This document shows positions 7,445-14,690 of a stretch of DNA of 19,381 nucleotides, piece after piece. Made by a program: the position numbers and the translations under genes. The notes under the pieces were generated by a model. The model was not told the origin of the DNA, did not search any database, and saw only the letters and a program-made list of their open reading frames with translations. Source of the stretch: JBBDRV01 sp040905285 (GTDB lineage: Bacteria; Bacteroidota; Rhodothermia; Balneolales; Balneolaceae); NCBI GenBank assembly GCA_040905285.1, contig JBBDRV010000206.1, positions 1 to 19,381 of the forward strand, in the 5' to 3' direction. Numbering within the stretch: the first letter of the stretch is position 1; each line of letters starts with the position of its first letter.

Positions 7445-8659
7445 ATGCAAAAATCCTTTTCAGACCGGTTCGACTCCTGGATATTTGATTCATTCCACGT
7501 ATCTCCCGGAGGGCTTGCCCTTTTCCGTATTTTTACGGCGCTGATGATCCTGTTTTTCCTCATGCCGGCGGAAAGTCTGTTTGTAACTCTTGGTGGGCTG
7601 CCGGATGATTTTTATAATCCACCACCGGGACCCATTATGCTGTTCAGCAGTTTCCCCCCGGCATCATTCCTGCTGGGAGTCCACGCACTTTTAACGGGTT
7701 CACTGATTGCCTTGCTTTTGGGTTTTTATACCCGATGGAGTTCCCTGTTGACCGGAATTCTGATGCTTGTGCTGAAAGGCTTCATATTCAGTATCGGCAA
7801 GATCAATCATGACCTGCTGATCTCAGTGGTCCCGGTTATTTTTGCATTCAGCAGCTGGGGAAGGGTATACTCACTGGATTCCTGGCTGAGCCGGAATGGG
7901 GAAACAGCCGGGACTGGCGGGGATTCGCCGGAAAATGACGGAGCCGGTACTGAGCTGCAGGCGGACGTGGCGCAGGCGGAGCCGGAGAAAAAAACGGAAC
8001 AGGAAAAGGAAGAGAAAACGGAAAGCTGGCCATTCTCGCTGTTGGCCCTTTTTATCGGGTTCATGTTTTTTACAGCCGGTTTCCCTAAAATTCTCGGGGG
8101 GTGGCTGAATCTGTCAACGCAGGCCACCAGGGGACATTTTTTCAACCAGTATTTACCCAAAGAGCGCACGGACCTGATGGCTGAAGCAGCCCTGGGATGG
8201 GACAGTATGTTCTTTTGGGAATTCCTGGACATCGCGACGATTGTGTTTGAGGTGGGTTTCCTCCTGGCAATTTTTCACCCGCGGACCACACGTCTCTTCA
8301 TCTGTATTGCCGTGGTGTTTCACTTTTCCACCATGATGATCATGAATATCGCCTTTTTGTTCAACTTTATTGCCTACGCAGCTTTCCTGAACTGGGACTG
8401 GGTGAACAAAAAGCTTGAAACACTGTTGCCGCATTCCGGGTGGTATCCTTTCCGGGGCTGGATATGGGGAGCCGGCCTGGGAATTCTTTTTTCAGCCATC
8501 CTGGCGGTCAGCTCACAGGGGGTTTTTATCGATCAGTCGGACATGATATCCTATGAGGTAATCATGCTGGCATCCGCCTTTGTCCTTGCGATCTACGGAT
8601 TGTTGTCTGCGGTATTCAGAATCGGGTTATTCGGTAAAAATCCGGCAGAGTCAGGATGA
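7445..8659 (+). CDS. HTTM/SdpB-like polytopic membrane protein (copy 1)
   Basis: A 404-residue protein with about eight membrane segments. The start G-G-L-A-L-F-R-I-F (22-30) matches the G-x-x-x-x-R-I opening of HTTM (horizontally transferred transmembrane) domains, which are related to vitamin K-dependent gamma-carboxylase and SdpB. The block R97...K111-G-F-I-F...N121-H122-D123 and later S-W-G-R-V-Y-S-L-D (137-145) also fit. Further conserved-looking residues are F213-P-K215-I-L-G218 and H293-F294-x5-M300-N301-I302-x-F304, both shared with the protein at 10445-9543. A 45-residue hydrophilic insertion (150-195), rich in Glu, Lys and Gly, separates the two halves. HTTM proteins often pair with small anchored proteins, as here. 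The reaction is unknown, since no carboxylase-specific domain follows. Its last 9 bases overlap the methyltransferase on the opposite strand. Confidence 0.8.
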   Translation: MQKSFSDRFDSWIFDSFHVSPGGLALFRIFTALMILFFLMPAESLFVTLGGLPDDFYNPPPGPIMLFSSFPPASFLLGVHALLTGSLIALLLGFYTRWSSLLTGILMLVLKGFIFSIGKINHDLLISVVPVIFAFSSWGRVYSLDSWLSRNGETAGTGGDSPENDGAGTELQADVAQAEPEKKTEQEKEEKTESWPFSLLALFIGFMFFTAGFPKILGGWLNLSTQATRGHFFNQYLPKERTDLMAEAALGWDSMFFWEFLDIATIVFEVGFLLAIFHPRTTRLFICIAVVFHFSTMMIMNIAFLFNFIAYAAFLNWDWVNKKLETLLPHSGWYPFRGWIWGAGLGILFSAILAVSSQGVFIDQSDMISYEVIMLASAFVLAIYGLLSAVFRIGLFGKNPAESG

Positions 8660-9499
8660 TGTGCGCCTGTTTACGGAAATAACGGCCAGACCTTTTTCGG
8701 TGTCTGATTTTTCGACAGTCAGTCCCGGAAATTCCTCTTCCCACCAGTTGATGAATGTTGATTCCGATATCCGGTGCGTATCGTGCAGGACAATGACGGC
8801 ATCGTCTGCCAGCCTGCCGAACAGTTGAGGCAGAGCGGGATATCGCGCGCATTTTTGTGTCTTGACCGGTGGCCCGTCAACGATCAGCAGATCGATGGGG
8901 GTATCGCCGAATGGCACATCCGCCAGATCGTACCAGCTCCAGCTGCCCCTGTCCGTATGGACGGATGTCAGGGGGGCATACCGGATTGCGGCAACAGAGT
9001 CGAGATTGTGTTTTTTCAGCAGTTGTTGCGAGCTCCTGGCGTAGCTTTGATCATGATCCAGAGCCAGCACCCTGCCCTGACCTGTTTTTACAAGATTCAT
9101 TGCGGAAATGAGGGTTGAAATTCCTCCCCCCAGTTCCACAATAAAGCGTGGTTTCCTTTCTGTGATAATATCGGTGATCGCGAGGGACAATTCAGGGGTG
9201 GAGGCCCAGTCGGACATATAGGGCAGCGGTTTTTCAAAATCAAGCAGTTTCAGGAGCATGGCGTAGGCCTGGGTTTTTTGCTGCTGATCCCTGAGATCCC
9301 TTCGTATGGACCGGTAGAGATGAGTCTGATAGATCAGCAGAGTGAAAAAGGCAAGCAGGACAAGCACGGTCAGTCCGGTCAGGGGATCTGCAAGCAGGAC
9401 CGTCAGTAACGACAGGACAGCGACCGGTAAAAAAAGGCAGAGGATATACGGCCAGTCAGCGTACTTGATCCGGATGCTCTGAAAAAAATCTGAAATCAT
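8651..9499 (-). CDS. Membrane-anchored class I SAM-dependent methyltransferase (Methyltransf_24-like)
   Basis: A 282-residue protein. Residues 17-57 form two closely spaced hydrophobic segments, a hairpin that should tether the enzyme to the inner membrane; a basic linker (63-72) follows. The catalytic domain shows motif I V-E-L-G-G-G-I-S-T (121-129), the acidic residue after strand 2 in A-L-D-H-D (146-150), L-I-V-D-G-P-P (205-211), and V-L-H-D-T-H (237-242), the last two typical of Methyltransf_24 and glycan-associated methyltransferases. It starts at ATG 9499 and lies 43 bases behind the HTTM-like gene on the same strand, so it is probably transcribed with it. Its 3' end overlaps the opposing HTTM gene by 9 bases. 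Its likely substrate is a sugar or lipid-linked intermediate; this is inference from context. Confidence 0.8.
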   Translation of the reverse strand: MISDFFQSIRIKYADWPYILCLFLPVAVLSLLTVLLADPLTGLTVLVLLAFFTLLIYQTHLYRSIRRDLRDQQQKTQAYAMLLKLLDFEKPLPYMSDWASTPELSLAITDIITERKPRFIVELGGGISTLISAMNLVKTGQGRVLALDHDQSYARSSQQLLKKHNLDSVAAIRYAPLTSVHTDRGSWSWYDLADVPFGDTPIDLLIVDGPPVKTQKCARYPALPQLFGRLADDAVIVLHDTHRISESTFINWWEEEFPGLTVEKSDTEKGLAVISVNRRTSS

Positions 9500-9542
9500 G
9501 GAAAGGGGGTTGGCATTAGGGTTGGTTGGATGAAACTGCCGG
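9500..9542 (-). other. Short gap within the minus-strand run
   Basis: Forty-three bases between the HTTM-like gene and the methyltransferase gene. No terminator or Shine-Dalgarno sequence is seen, which fits co-transcription. Confidence 0.5.
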
Positions 9543-10445
9543 TCACCCGATTTTACGGAGAAAACGGATCAGCCCGTCCGATTTTGCAACGGGCATCCGG
9601 TCGATCAGAAGATACCAGGGATAACCGATCAGAACCAGCTGCATTACAAACAGGTCAAATCGTATATTCATGGTCAGTGTTATTCCGAAATGCATCGCGA
9701 TAATAGCGGTGATGACATACGGACGCAGTTTTACGGACCACACGGCGACACCGGCCAGCTCCGTCAGCCAGCCGGTCAACAGAATCAGTGTGGCGATACC
9801 TGCATGCCGGAGGGCGAGCACCTGGAGCCAGTTCGGTGTAAAAGAGCCTTCCCGGGAAAGAATATCAGTCTCTTTTTCCGCAATCCAGAGCCAGAGGTGG
9901 TGACCGTCAGCCCAGGTAAAACCGGTCCCCGCCAGTTTGCAAAAGGCGGCAATCGTGTAACCCAGCCCGATGAAAAAGATCATGCTGCCGAAGATGAACC
10001 GCCACCGTTTTCCGATTTCCCGGAAGAAACAGAGGCCAAGACCAAAACACAGTACGGCCATTCCGACCAGATTTGAACTGTGCGGAATTTCTCCCTGTGA
10101 AAACCGGCTGACATACTGCAGATGAAACAGAAGCAGAATGACCAGGTATTGCCACCGGAATCCGATTCTGAAATAGGTTAAAAACGTAAGAGCTGTTATT
10201 GCGGCAGCGAGGAGCAGCGGTAAGGAATTACCGAACATCATTGAGATGTCGAAGTAATTTGCCAGGCCCAGGGACAGTACGACTTCACTGTTTCGCATCG
10301 TATAAGATGCCCATTCCCACGACAGCTTAATAACGTATCCGGCAATAAACAGTTCAAAAAATTTGTAGAAAACAAGCTCGCCGCGGGAAAACCCGCGGTT
10401 CGGCTCAAACAGCTGATCACCGATAGCAGATACCATATTTTTCAT
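9543..10445 (-). CDS. HTTM/SdpB-like polytopic membrane protein (copy 2)
   Basis: A 300-residue protein with about seven membrane segments (near 28-42, 57-90, 98-112, 124-140, 150-170, 215-235, 243-258, 264-282). It shares A-F-C-K170-L-A-G173 and H252-F253-x5-M259-N260-I261-x-F263 with copy 1 at 7445-8659; the second motif has identical internal spacing (7 residues from His to Met). It lacks the charged insertion of copy 1, which explains most of the length difference. The R-I-G-F-R-W block (93-98) and F-S-Q-G-E-I-P-H (115-122) correspond in position to the R97 and K111 region of copy 1. The start is ATG 10445, 4 bases after the upstream gene's stop; an in-frame ATG at residue 4 is an alternative. 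Overall identity to copy 1 is low, so the two are old paralogues or separately acquired. Confidence 0.72.
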   Translation of the reverse strand: MKNMVSAIGDQLFEPNRGFSRGELVFYKFFELFIAGYVIKLSWEWASYTMRNSEVVLSLGLANYFDISMMFGNSLPLLLAAAITALTFLTYFRIGFRWQYLVILLLFHLQYVSRFSQGEIPHSSNLVGMAVLCFGLGLCFFREIGKRWRFIFGSMIFFIGLGYTIAAFCKLAGTGFTWADGHHLWLWIAEKETDILSREGSFTPNWLQVLALRHAGIATLILLTGWLTELAGVAVWSVKLRPYVITAIIAMHFGITLTMNIRFDLFVMQLVLIGYPWYLLIDRMPVAKSDGLIRFLRKIG

Positions 10446-10449
10446 CGGG

Positions 10450-10944
10450 TCAGTTCCTTTGATATTCTGTCCCGGACAGGAAAGGATTGGTAAGTACGGA
10501 ATCGGCAGTCAGCATCAGGAACGGTGTCACTTTTATCTCTACGTTGTCCGCATCGGAAAAACGTCCATCGACCTTCATGATCATCAATCTGCGGCCGAGT
10601 AAATCCTCTTTGCCGAACATGGTTATCAGGGCCTGTTTTCTGTTTCTGTCCCAGGTTTCTGTTTTAGATATAAAATTGGAAAAATCGATCTGGTCTACCC
10701 CGTAGTTCCTGACCGGAACAGGCGCACCTGCCAGATTGTCCCTGTCCGAAACTTTCCACATGCTGCTGTCAGAAACATCGGTTACATCGACCACGAGCGC
10801 ACGCGTCCACGGATTTCCGGCTTTTGAGAACATGGGATAGATGCTGAAGGGCCAGAATTCACCTTCATGAGTTGCCACCAGCAGTGAATAGACAAGCAGT
10901 GTGGCCAGAATGATTTTTACGGATTTTTTTTTAAAGCTGGACAT
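10450..10944 (-). CDS. Small membrane-anchored protein, partner of HTTM-like protein (copy 2)
   Basis: A 164-residue protein if started at ATG 10944; the frame also allows a TTG start at 10965, giving 171 residues, but ATG with the basic start M-S-S-F-K-K-K-S-V-K is a more normal membrane-protein start. One hydrophobic segment (about 11-25) is followed by E29-F-W31-P32-F-S-I35-Y-P37-M-F39, the same pattern and position as in the protein at 6958-7440. The rest (40-164) is soluble, probably periplasmic, with no cysteines and no known enzyme motif. Beyond the motif I see little similarity to copy 1, so the C-terminal domains may have diverged in specificity. It is separated from the HTTM-like gene by 4 bases. 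A run of nine A (minus strand; 10924-10932) codes the Lys triplet at codons 5-7. Confidence 0.7.
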   Translation of the reverse strand: MSSFKKKSVKIILATLLVYSLLVATHEGEFWPFSIYPMFSKAGNPWTRALVVDVTDVSDSSMWKVSDRDNLAGAPVPVRNYGVDQIDFSNFISKTETWDRNRKQALITMFGKEDLLGRRLMIMKVDGRFSDADNVEIKVTPFLMLTADSVLTNPFLSGTEYQRN

Positions 10945-11030
10945 GACTCTTGCTGCCGATTTCAATAAACAGTAGTTTCACTTGAATTTTCCCGGGATTC
11001 CGGTGGCAAAGGAATCGGAAGTAAAATTAG

Positions 11031-11053
11031 CGAATCTATTCGAGGTATCGAAT
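11031..11053. promoter_or_regulatory. Alternating CGAAT half-sites, candidate operator
   Basis: CGAAT (11031-11035), ATTCG (11038-11042) and CGAAT (11049-11053) form two overlapping inverted repeats. The right-hand one is a perfect six-base arm pair, ATTCGA-GGTA-TCGAAT (11038-11053). It lies about 90 bases before the minus-strand small-protein gene, where a dimeric repressor or activator could bind. The regulator is unknown. Confidence 0.35.
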
Positions 11054-11107
11054 CTCAACCAAACCCTGAACCAATTTTCTTATTCCCGGCCCGTTGAAAA
11101 GATACAA

Positions 11108-11160
11108 TTATCTACAAACATGTAATAAATTTATCTACACAGGTAATACGTTTATCTACA
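11108..11160 (+). repeat. Three direct repeats of TTATCTACA
   Basis: Exact nine-base copies at 11108-11116, 11131-11139 and 11152-11160, starting 23 and 21 bases apart, about two helical turns. The first two continue into related sequence (ACATGTAAT and CA-GGTAAT). The regular phasing suggests a protein binding side by side on one DNA face. The array ends 85 bases before the DUF3047 gene. Each copy is one base from the DnaA box TTATCCACA, but all share the same deviation. Confidence 0.65.
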
Positions 11161-11244
11161 TCAGTGCCGCCTGTCTAATTCTACTTCCTGCAAAGAGTTA
11201 CAGGACCGGTCATTTTTCACAAGAGGACAAACCCGCTGAATCTC

Positions 11245-11988
11245 ATGAAGCCCTTGATAATCGTCTTTTTCTGTCTGTTAGTTACGTCAGCCGCAAACGG
11301 GCAAATGCCCGATGACCTGCCGGTTACAGCTCTTCCTGTCCAGAAGGACGGCGGTTTGCTGGTTGAGGATTTTTCGGATGAAGAGCCGGGCAGTTTGCCG
11401 TCACGCTGGATGAATCAGAAAGGGGAGGCTGTTCCGGCCCTCTACAGAGAGGATGATCGCAACAGGTATCACTATCAGGTTATGGAAGAGAACGGCAATC
11501 GTTTTCTAAGGTTTGACGGTGTTCGCGGTGCCCATCTGAATTTCCCGGTGAGAAAAGTGGAAAATTTCAACATAAACGACTACCCCGTCCTTACGTGGCA
11601 GTGGCGGGCCCACATCTTACCTGAAGGTGCAAATGAAGACAACAACAGTACCAATGATGTCACAGCCAGTATCTATGTGGTTTTCAGTGTGAACTGGCTT
11701 GGGATACCCAGGGTGATTCGCTATACCTGGAGCAGTACGCTGCCGGCCGGCACCGAACTTTCAAAGAATTTTAATAATCAGAAAATCATCGTCGTTGAAT
11801 CCGGAGAGGAAAATCTGGGGGAATGGATTACATTTGAAAGAAATGTCAAAGAGGACTACAGACGCCTTCACGGCGGTAATCCGCCCGCAAGGCCCCTGGC
11901 CGTTCTGATCCTGAGTGACGGGGTAAGCACCGGCACACCCGCCAAGGCCGACTATGACAACATCCGTTTTTTGCCGGCTTCAGAATAA
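11245..11988 (+). CDS. Secreted DUF3047-family protein
   Basis: A 247-residue protein with signal peptide (residues 1-19, ending A-A-N-G). The mature part has the layout I know from DUF3047: D-F-S-D-E-E-P-G near 43-50, W-x-W-R-A-H near 117-122, then D-x-T-A-S-I-Y-V-V-F (134-143) and Y-T-W-S-S near 156-160. It ends with L-I-L-S-D-G-V and A-x-A-D-Y-D-N-I-R-F, a jelly-roll style edge seen in carbohydrate-binding-like folds. No catalytic residues can be named; the family has no established function that I know of. It is probably periplasmic. It starts at ATG 11245, after the repeat-rich divergent region, and is followed after 93 bases by the MMPL transporter gene without an obvious terminator, so the two may be co-transcribed. 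Confidence 0.8.
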   Translation: MKPLIIVFFCLLVTSAANGQMPDDLPVTALPVQKDGGLLVEDFSDEEPGSLPSRWMNQKGEAVPALYREDDRNRYHYQVMEENGNRFLRFDGVRGAHLNFPVRKVENFNINDYPVLTWQWRAHILPEGANEDNNSTNDVTASIYVVFSVNWLGIPRVIRYTWSSTLPAGTELSKNFNNQKIIVVESGEENLGEWITFERNVKEDYRRLHGGNPPARPLAVLILSDGVSTGTPAKADYDNIRFLPASE

Positions 11989-12081
11989 GGTAAAGCCATG
12001 ATCGGACGAACGTAACCCCGTATAAGTATTTAGAGATTAAATCCTTATCATTAGGGCTTGCCGGTTACAGGGACTATTTAC
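11989..12081 (+). other. Leader region before the MMPL gene
   Basis: Ninety-three AT-rich bases with no T-tract terminator. AGGGA at 12069-12073, eight bases before ATG 12082, is a weak Shine-Dalgarno sequence supporting that start over the in-frame TTG at 12058. Confidence 0.45.
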
Positions 12082-14586
12082 ATGCAAAAGTTACTATTCT
12101 TATTACGGCCCCTTGTTCAGTTCAATTACAGGCACCCGCTTGTCGTGCTGGGGGTGTGTTTCGCTCTTGCCGCCGTTGCAGCAAATTTTGCACTGAAACT
12201 GCAGATCGATACGGATATTGCCAGTCTTCTGCCTGAATCCAACAAGAATGTACAGGCACTTAAAAAATTACAGAAGAGCGTCGGCGGGGAAACGGTGATG
12301 GAAGTGGCTATCCGATCCTCCAGTTTTGAAGCAAACAGGCAATTCGCCAATGATCTCATCGAGGAGAGTCTTGCGCTCTATGACAGCGAAAGAAACCGTC
12401 CCTTTTTCAACCGTGCTGAATTCAGAAGAGAGACGGATGTACTGAGAGACAATGCCCTCTACCTTGCAACAGAACCTGAACTGCAGGAGATCGTTCGTTA
12501 TCTGGAGGATGAAATAGAGCAAGCCAGGGAGGAGGCAAATCCTTTTTATGTCGATTTATCAGAAGATTTTGAGGATGAGGAAGAAGAATCCGAAGACCTG
12601 GAAGATTTTCGGCAGACCTATGATGAAATAATACCCACCGAATTTCCGGTAAATGAGGACAGTACGCTGGTCCTGGTAAAGATGTTTCCTTCAGGATCCC
12701 AGAGTGACATAAGCTACCTCGAGGATCTTTTTTCTGAATATGAAGTGCTGATACAGTCCCTGGATCCTTCCTCCTATCATCCGGATATGGAAGTACAGTA
12801 TGGAGGACGTCTGAAAAGACATCTGAACGAGCTTGAATCCATCATGAGTGATGTTTTCAATAGCTTTTCGACTGGGTTTTCAAGCGTGATCCTGCTGGTC
12901 CTGATCTATTTTTTCCTGAAAAAATATGTCAATTACAGGAGGGGACGTGCAAAAGACATCCGGCACAATTTCTGGGAACACCTGATACGGGCACCGTTTC
13001 CGATTTTAATTATCGGCCTCCCTCTGTTGATCAGCCTGATCTGGACTTTCGGGATTGCCTATGCCGTTCTCGGGACGTTGAATACGATGACGTCCGTCCT
13101 CTTTGTAATCCTGTTCGGTCTCGGCATAGACTACGGCATCCATTACTATGCCCGCTACATCGAGATTCGTTCTGAAGGGGAGAGTGTCCCCGACGCTCTC
13201 CTGGACGCCTATGAGCGTACAGGTGCCGCAATACTTGTAAGCGCCGTAACAACGGCGTCCGCTCTGTTTATTCTTGTCCTGGCTGATTTCAGGGGATTTT
13301 CCGAATTCGGATTCATATCGGGTACAGGTATCCTGCTGGCCCTTTTTAGTATGCTGTTTATCATGCCGAGCCTCCTGGTGATCTTTGAAAAGATGAATTG
13401 GATCCTTCTTGTCAAACGATCTGAAAAAAACGGAAAACAGACGATGGTCAGACGATATCCGTTTTCTGCATTGATCGTTGGTGTCAGCCTGGTGATTTCC
13501 GTGTTTGTACTCTTCAATACAGACGATATTCAGTTTGAATATGAATTCGGGGAGCTCGAACCGGAATTTCCCGAATACAGGGAGTTCAGGGACTTTTCGA
13601 GGGGGGTTGACGAAACGTCCCGGCGGAATCCTGCCTATATCATAGCCGATAACAATGAGGAGGTGTTTGAGATTCTGGAAATCCTGCGGGAAAGAAAGGC
13701 GGAAAATCCCGACAGCATGATTGAGTCTGTAGAAGCCCTTCAGGAGAGATTTCCACCCTATGAGGAGATGGCACGTGAGAAACTGATGTATATCAGTCAA
13801 ATCAGGAATTTGCTGGAAAATCCGTTTCTTGCAGACCAGGAGGATGAGGACCTGGATCTTTTGCGCCGGGCATCACAGACCCGGGAGCCGCTGGACCTGG
13901 AAGAGATCCCCGAGTATCTTCTGAACAAGTTTATGACAAGGGAAGGTGAAATAGGCCGGTTTGTTATTGTCTACCCGACACGCGGCCTGTCCGACGGCCG
14001 CCGGTCAATCGCCTTCAAGGATGAAATCGATGCCGTAGAGCTGGAGAACGGTAAAGTCTACCATGCCGGGAGTACATCCATTGTAGCGGCTGAAATGCTT
14101 GATCTGATGCTGACCGAAAGCCCGTACATGGTCACGGCAACCTTTCTGATCGTCTTCTTTTTTATGCTCTATTCCTTCCGTTCCTTCCGCTGGGCCCTGA
14201 TAGCCATGATACCGTTGGTTATCGGATTTGTCCTGCTTTTCGGGTTAATGATCCTGTTCGATTTAAAATTCAATTTTTACAATCTTGTTGTATTACCCGC
14301 AATTCTCGGTATTGGCTGTGACAACGGTGTGCATATCGTTCACAGATATCGTGATGAAGGGAGAAACAGCATGTGGAATGTTCTGTCGAGTACAGGCCAG
14401 CATATTACCATAGGATCCCTGACTACCATGCTGGGATTTGCCGGTCTGCTCTTTACGAACCATCCCGGGCTGCAGTCTATCGGGATAATGGCTGTTTTGG
14501 GAATCGGTATGACACTTTTATCCGCTCTTACGTTCCTGCCTTCCTTGGTACAGATTCTTGAAGACAGGGACTGGATAAGATTTTAG
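12082..14586 (+). CDS. MMPL/RND-superfamily exporter (HpnN-like)
   Basis: An 834-residue inner-membrane protein from ATG 12082; an in-frame TTG at 12058 would add 8 residues, but AGGGA at the right distance favours 12082. Topology is that of a pseudo-duplicated RND protein: one N-terminal membrane segment (about 19-37), a periplasmic domain with a highly acidic stretch (about 160-180), a five- or six-segment sterol-sensing-type block (about 265-440), a membrane segment (about 462-478), a second periplasmic domain, and a second block (about 683-825). G-L-G-I-D-Y-G (346-352) and G-I-G-C-D-N-G (743-749) carry the Asp residues of the proton relay region; the second has D-N in place of D-Y. The family moves lipids or hydrophobic compounds by proton motive force, and HpnN (hopanoids) has this size and layout. 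The substrate is unproven. Confidence 0.85.
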   Translation: MQKLLFLLRPLVQFNYRHPLVVLGVCFALAAVAANFALKLQIDTDIASLLPESNKNVQALKKLQKSVGGETVMEVAIRSSSFEANRQFANDLIEESLALYDSERNRPFFNRAEFRRETDVLRDNALYLATEPELQEIVRYLEDEIEQAREEANPFYVDLSEDFEDEEEESEDLEDFRQTYDEIIPTEFPVNEDSTLVLVKMFPSGSQSDISYLEDLFSEYEVLIQSLDPSSYHPDMEVQYGGRLKRHLNELESIMSDVFNSFSTGFSSVILLVLIYFFLKKYVNYRRGRAKDIRHNFWEHLIRAPFPILIIGLPLLISLIWTFGIAYAVLGTLNTMTSVLFVILFGLGIDYGIHYYARYIEIRSEGESVPDALLDAYERTGAAILVSAVTTASALFILVLADFRGFSEFGFISGTGILLALFSMLFIMPSLLVIFEKMNWILLVKRSEKNGKQTMVRRYPFSALIVGVSLVISVFVLFNTDDIQFEYEFGELEPEFPEYREFRDFSRGVDETSRRNPAYIIADNNEEVFEILEILRERKAENPDSMIESVEALQERFPPYEEMAREKLMYISQIRNLLENPFLADQEDEDLDLLRRASQTREPLDLEEIPEYLLNKFMTREGEIGRFVIVYPTRGLSDGRRSIAFKDEIDAVELENGKVYHAGSTSIVAAEMLDLMLTESPYMVTATFLIVFFFMLYSFRSFRWALIAMIPLVIGFVLLFGLMILFDLKFNFYNLVVLPAILGIGCDNGVHIVHRYRDEGRNSMWNVLSSTGQHITIGSLTTMLGFAGLLFTNHPGLQSIGIMAVLGIGMTLLSALTFLPSLVQILEDRDWIRF

Positions 14587-14589
14587 AAT

Positions 14590-14619
14590 GCGTCCACGAT
14601 GCGGCCGGGCGTTTTTTTT
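14590..14619 (+). terminator. Probable Rho-independent terminator after MMPL gene
   Basis: CGTCC (14591-14595) pairs with GGGCG (14607-14611, one G-U) around an 11-base loop, followed by eight T (14612-14619). It starts four bases after the MMPL stop. Confidence 0.6.
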
Positions 14620-14628
14620 AGATGTTTA

Positions 14629-14667
14629 TAAATAAGCAGGATGCTGAATGTAAATAACAGGATGCTG
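14629..14667 (+). repeat. Tandem direct repeat TAAATAA(G)CAGGATGCTG before recO
   Basis: Two near-identical copies at 14629-14646 and 14651-14667, differing only by one inserted G; the CAGGATGCTG cores start 21 bases apart. It lies between the upstream terminator and recO (start 14691), where a promoter or its regulator should act. It contains no Shine-Dalgarno sequence at a useful distance from ATG 14691. Confidence 0.6.
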
Positions 14668-14690
14668 TAGGCTGCCCCGGAAATCCGTCT

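Larger units (their letters stand above)
10945..11244. promoter_or_regulatory. Divergent intergenic region rich in candidate operator repeats
   Basis: Three hundred bases separate two divergent genes, so at least two promoters should lie here. The half nearer the minus-strand gene holds alternating inverted CGAAT/ATTCG half-sites (11031-11053). The half nearer the plus-strand gene is AT-rich and has three direct copies of TTATCTACA (11108-11160). A short open frame (11094-11315) crosses this region but looks like chance. No Shine-Dalgarno sequence precedes ATG 11245. I cannot assign exact promoters. Confidence 0.55.

Noticed and set aside
8651..8659. Overlap of two opposite-strand 3' ends as a sign of misassembly
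   Set aside because: A nine-base tail-to-tail overlap of two intact genes is common in compact genomes, and both proteins end at plausible lengths.
11108..11160. DnaA-box cluster or replication origin
   Set aside because: All three copies deviate from TTATNCACA at the same position, and there is no dnaA, dnaN or AT-rich unwinding region with origin genes nearby.
11094..11315. 73-residue open frame over the intergenic repeats
   Set aside because: It overlaps the start of the DUF3047 gene in another frame, runs through the TTATCTACA repeats, and has no ribosome-binding site or recognisable motif.
12058..12081. TTG start for the MMPL protein
   Set aside because: ATG 12082 has AGGGA eight bases upstream and begins right before the first membrane segment; the extra eight residues add nothing.
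13006..13800. 264-residue open frame on the minus strand
   Set aside because: Antisense to the MMPL gene, His/Cys/Gln-rich and without a recognisable fold; the plus-strand protein has clear family motifs.
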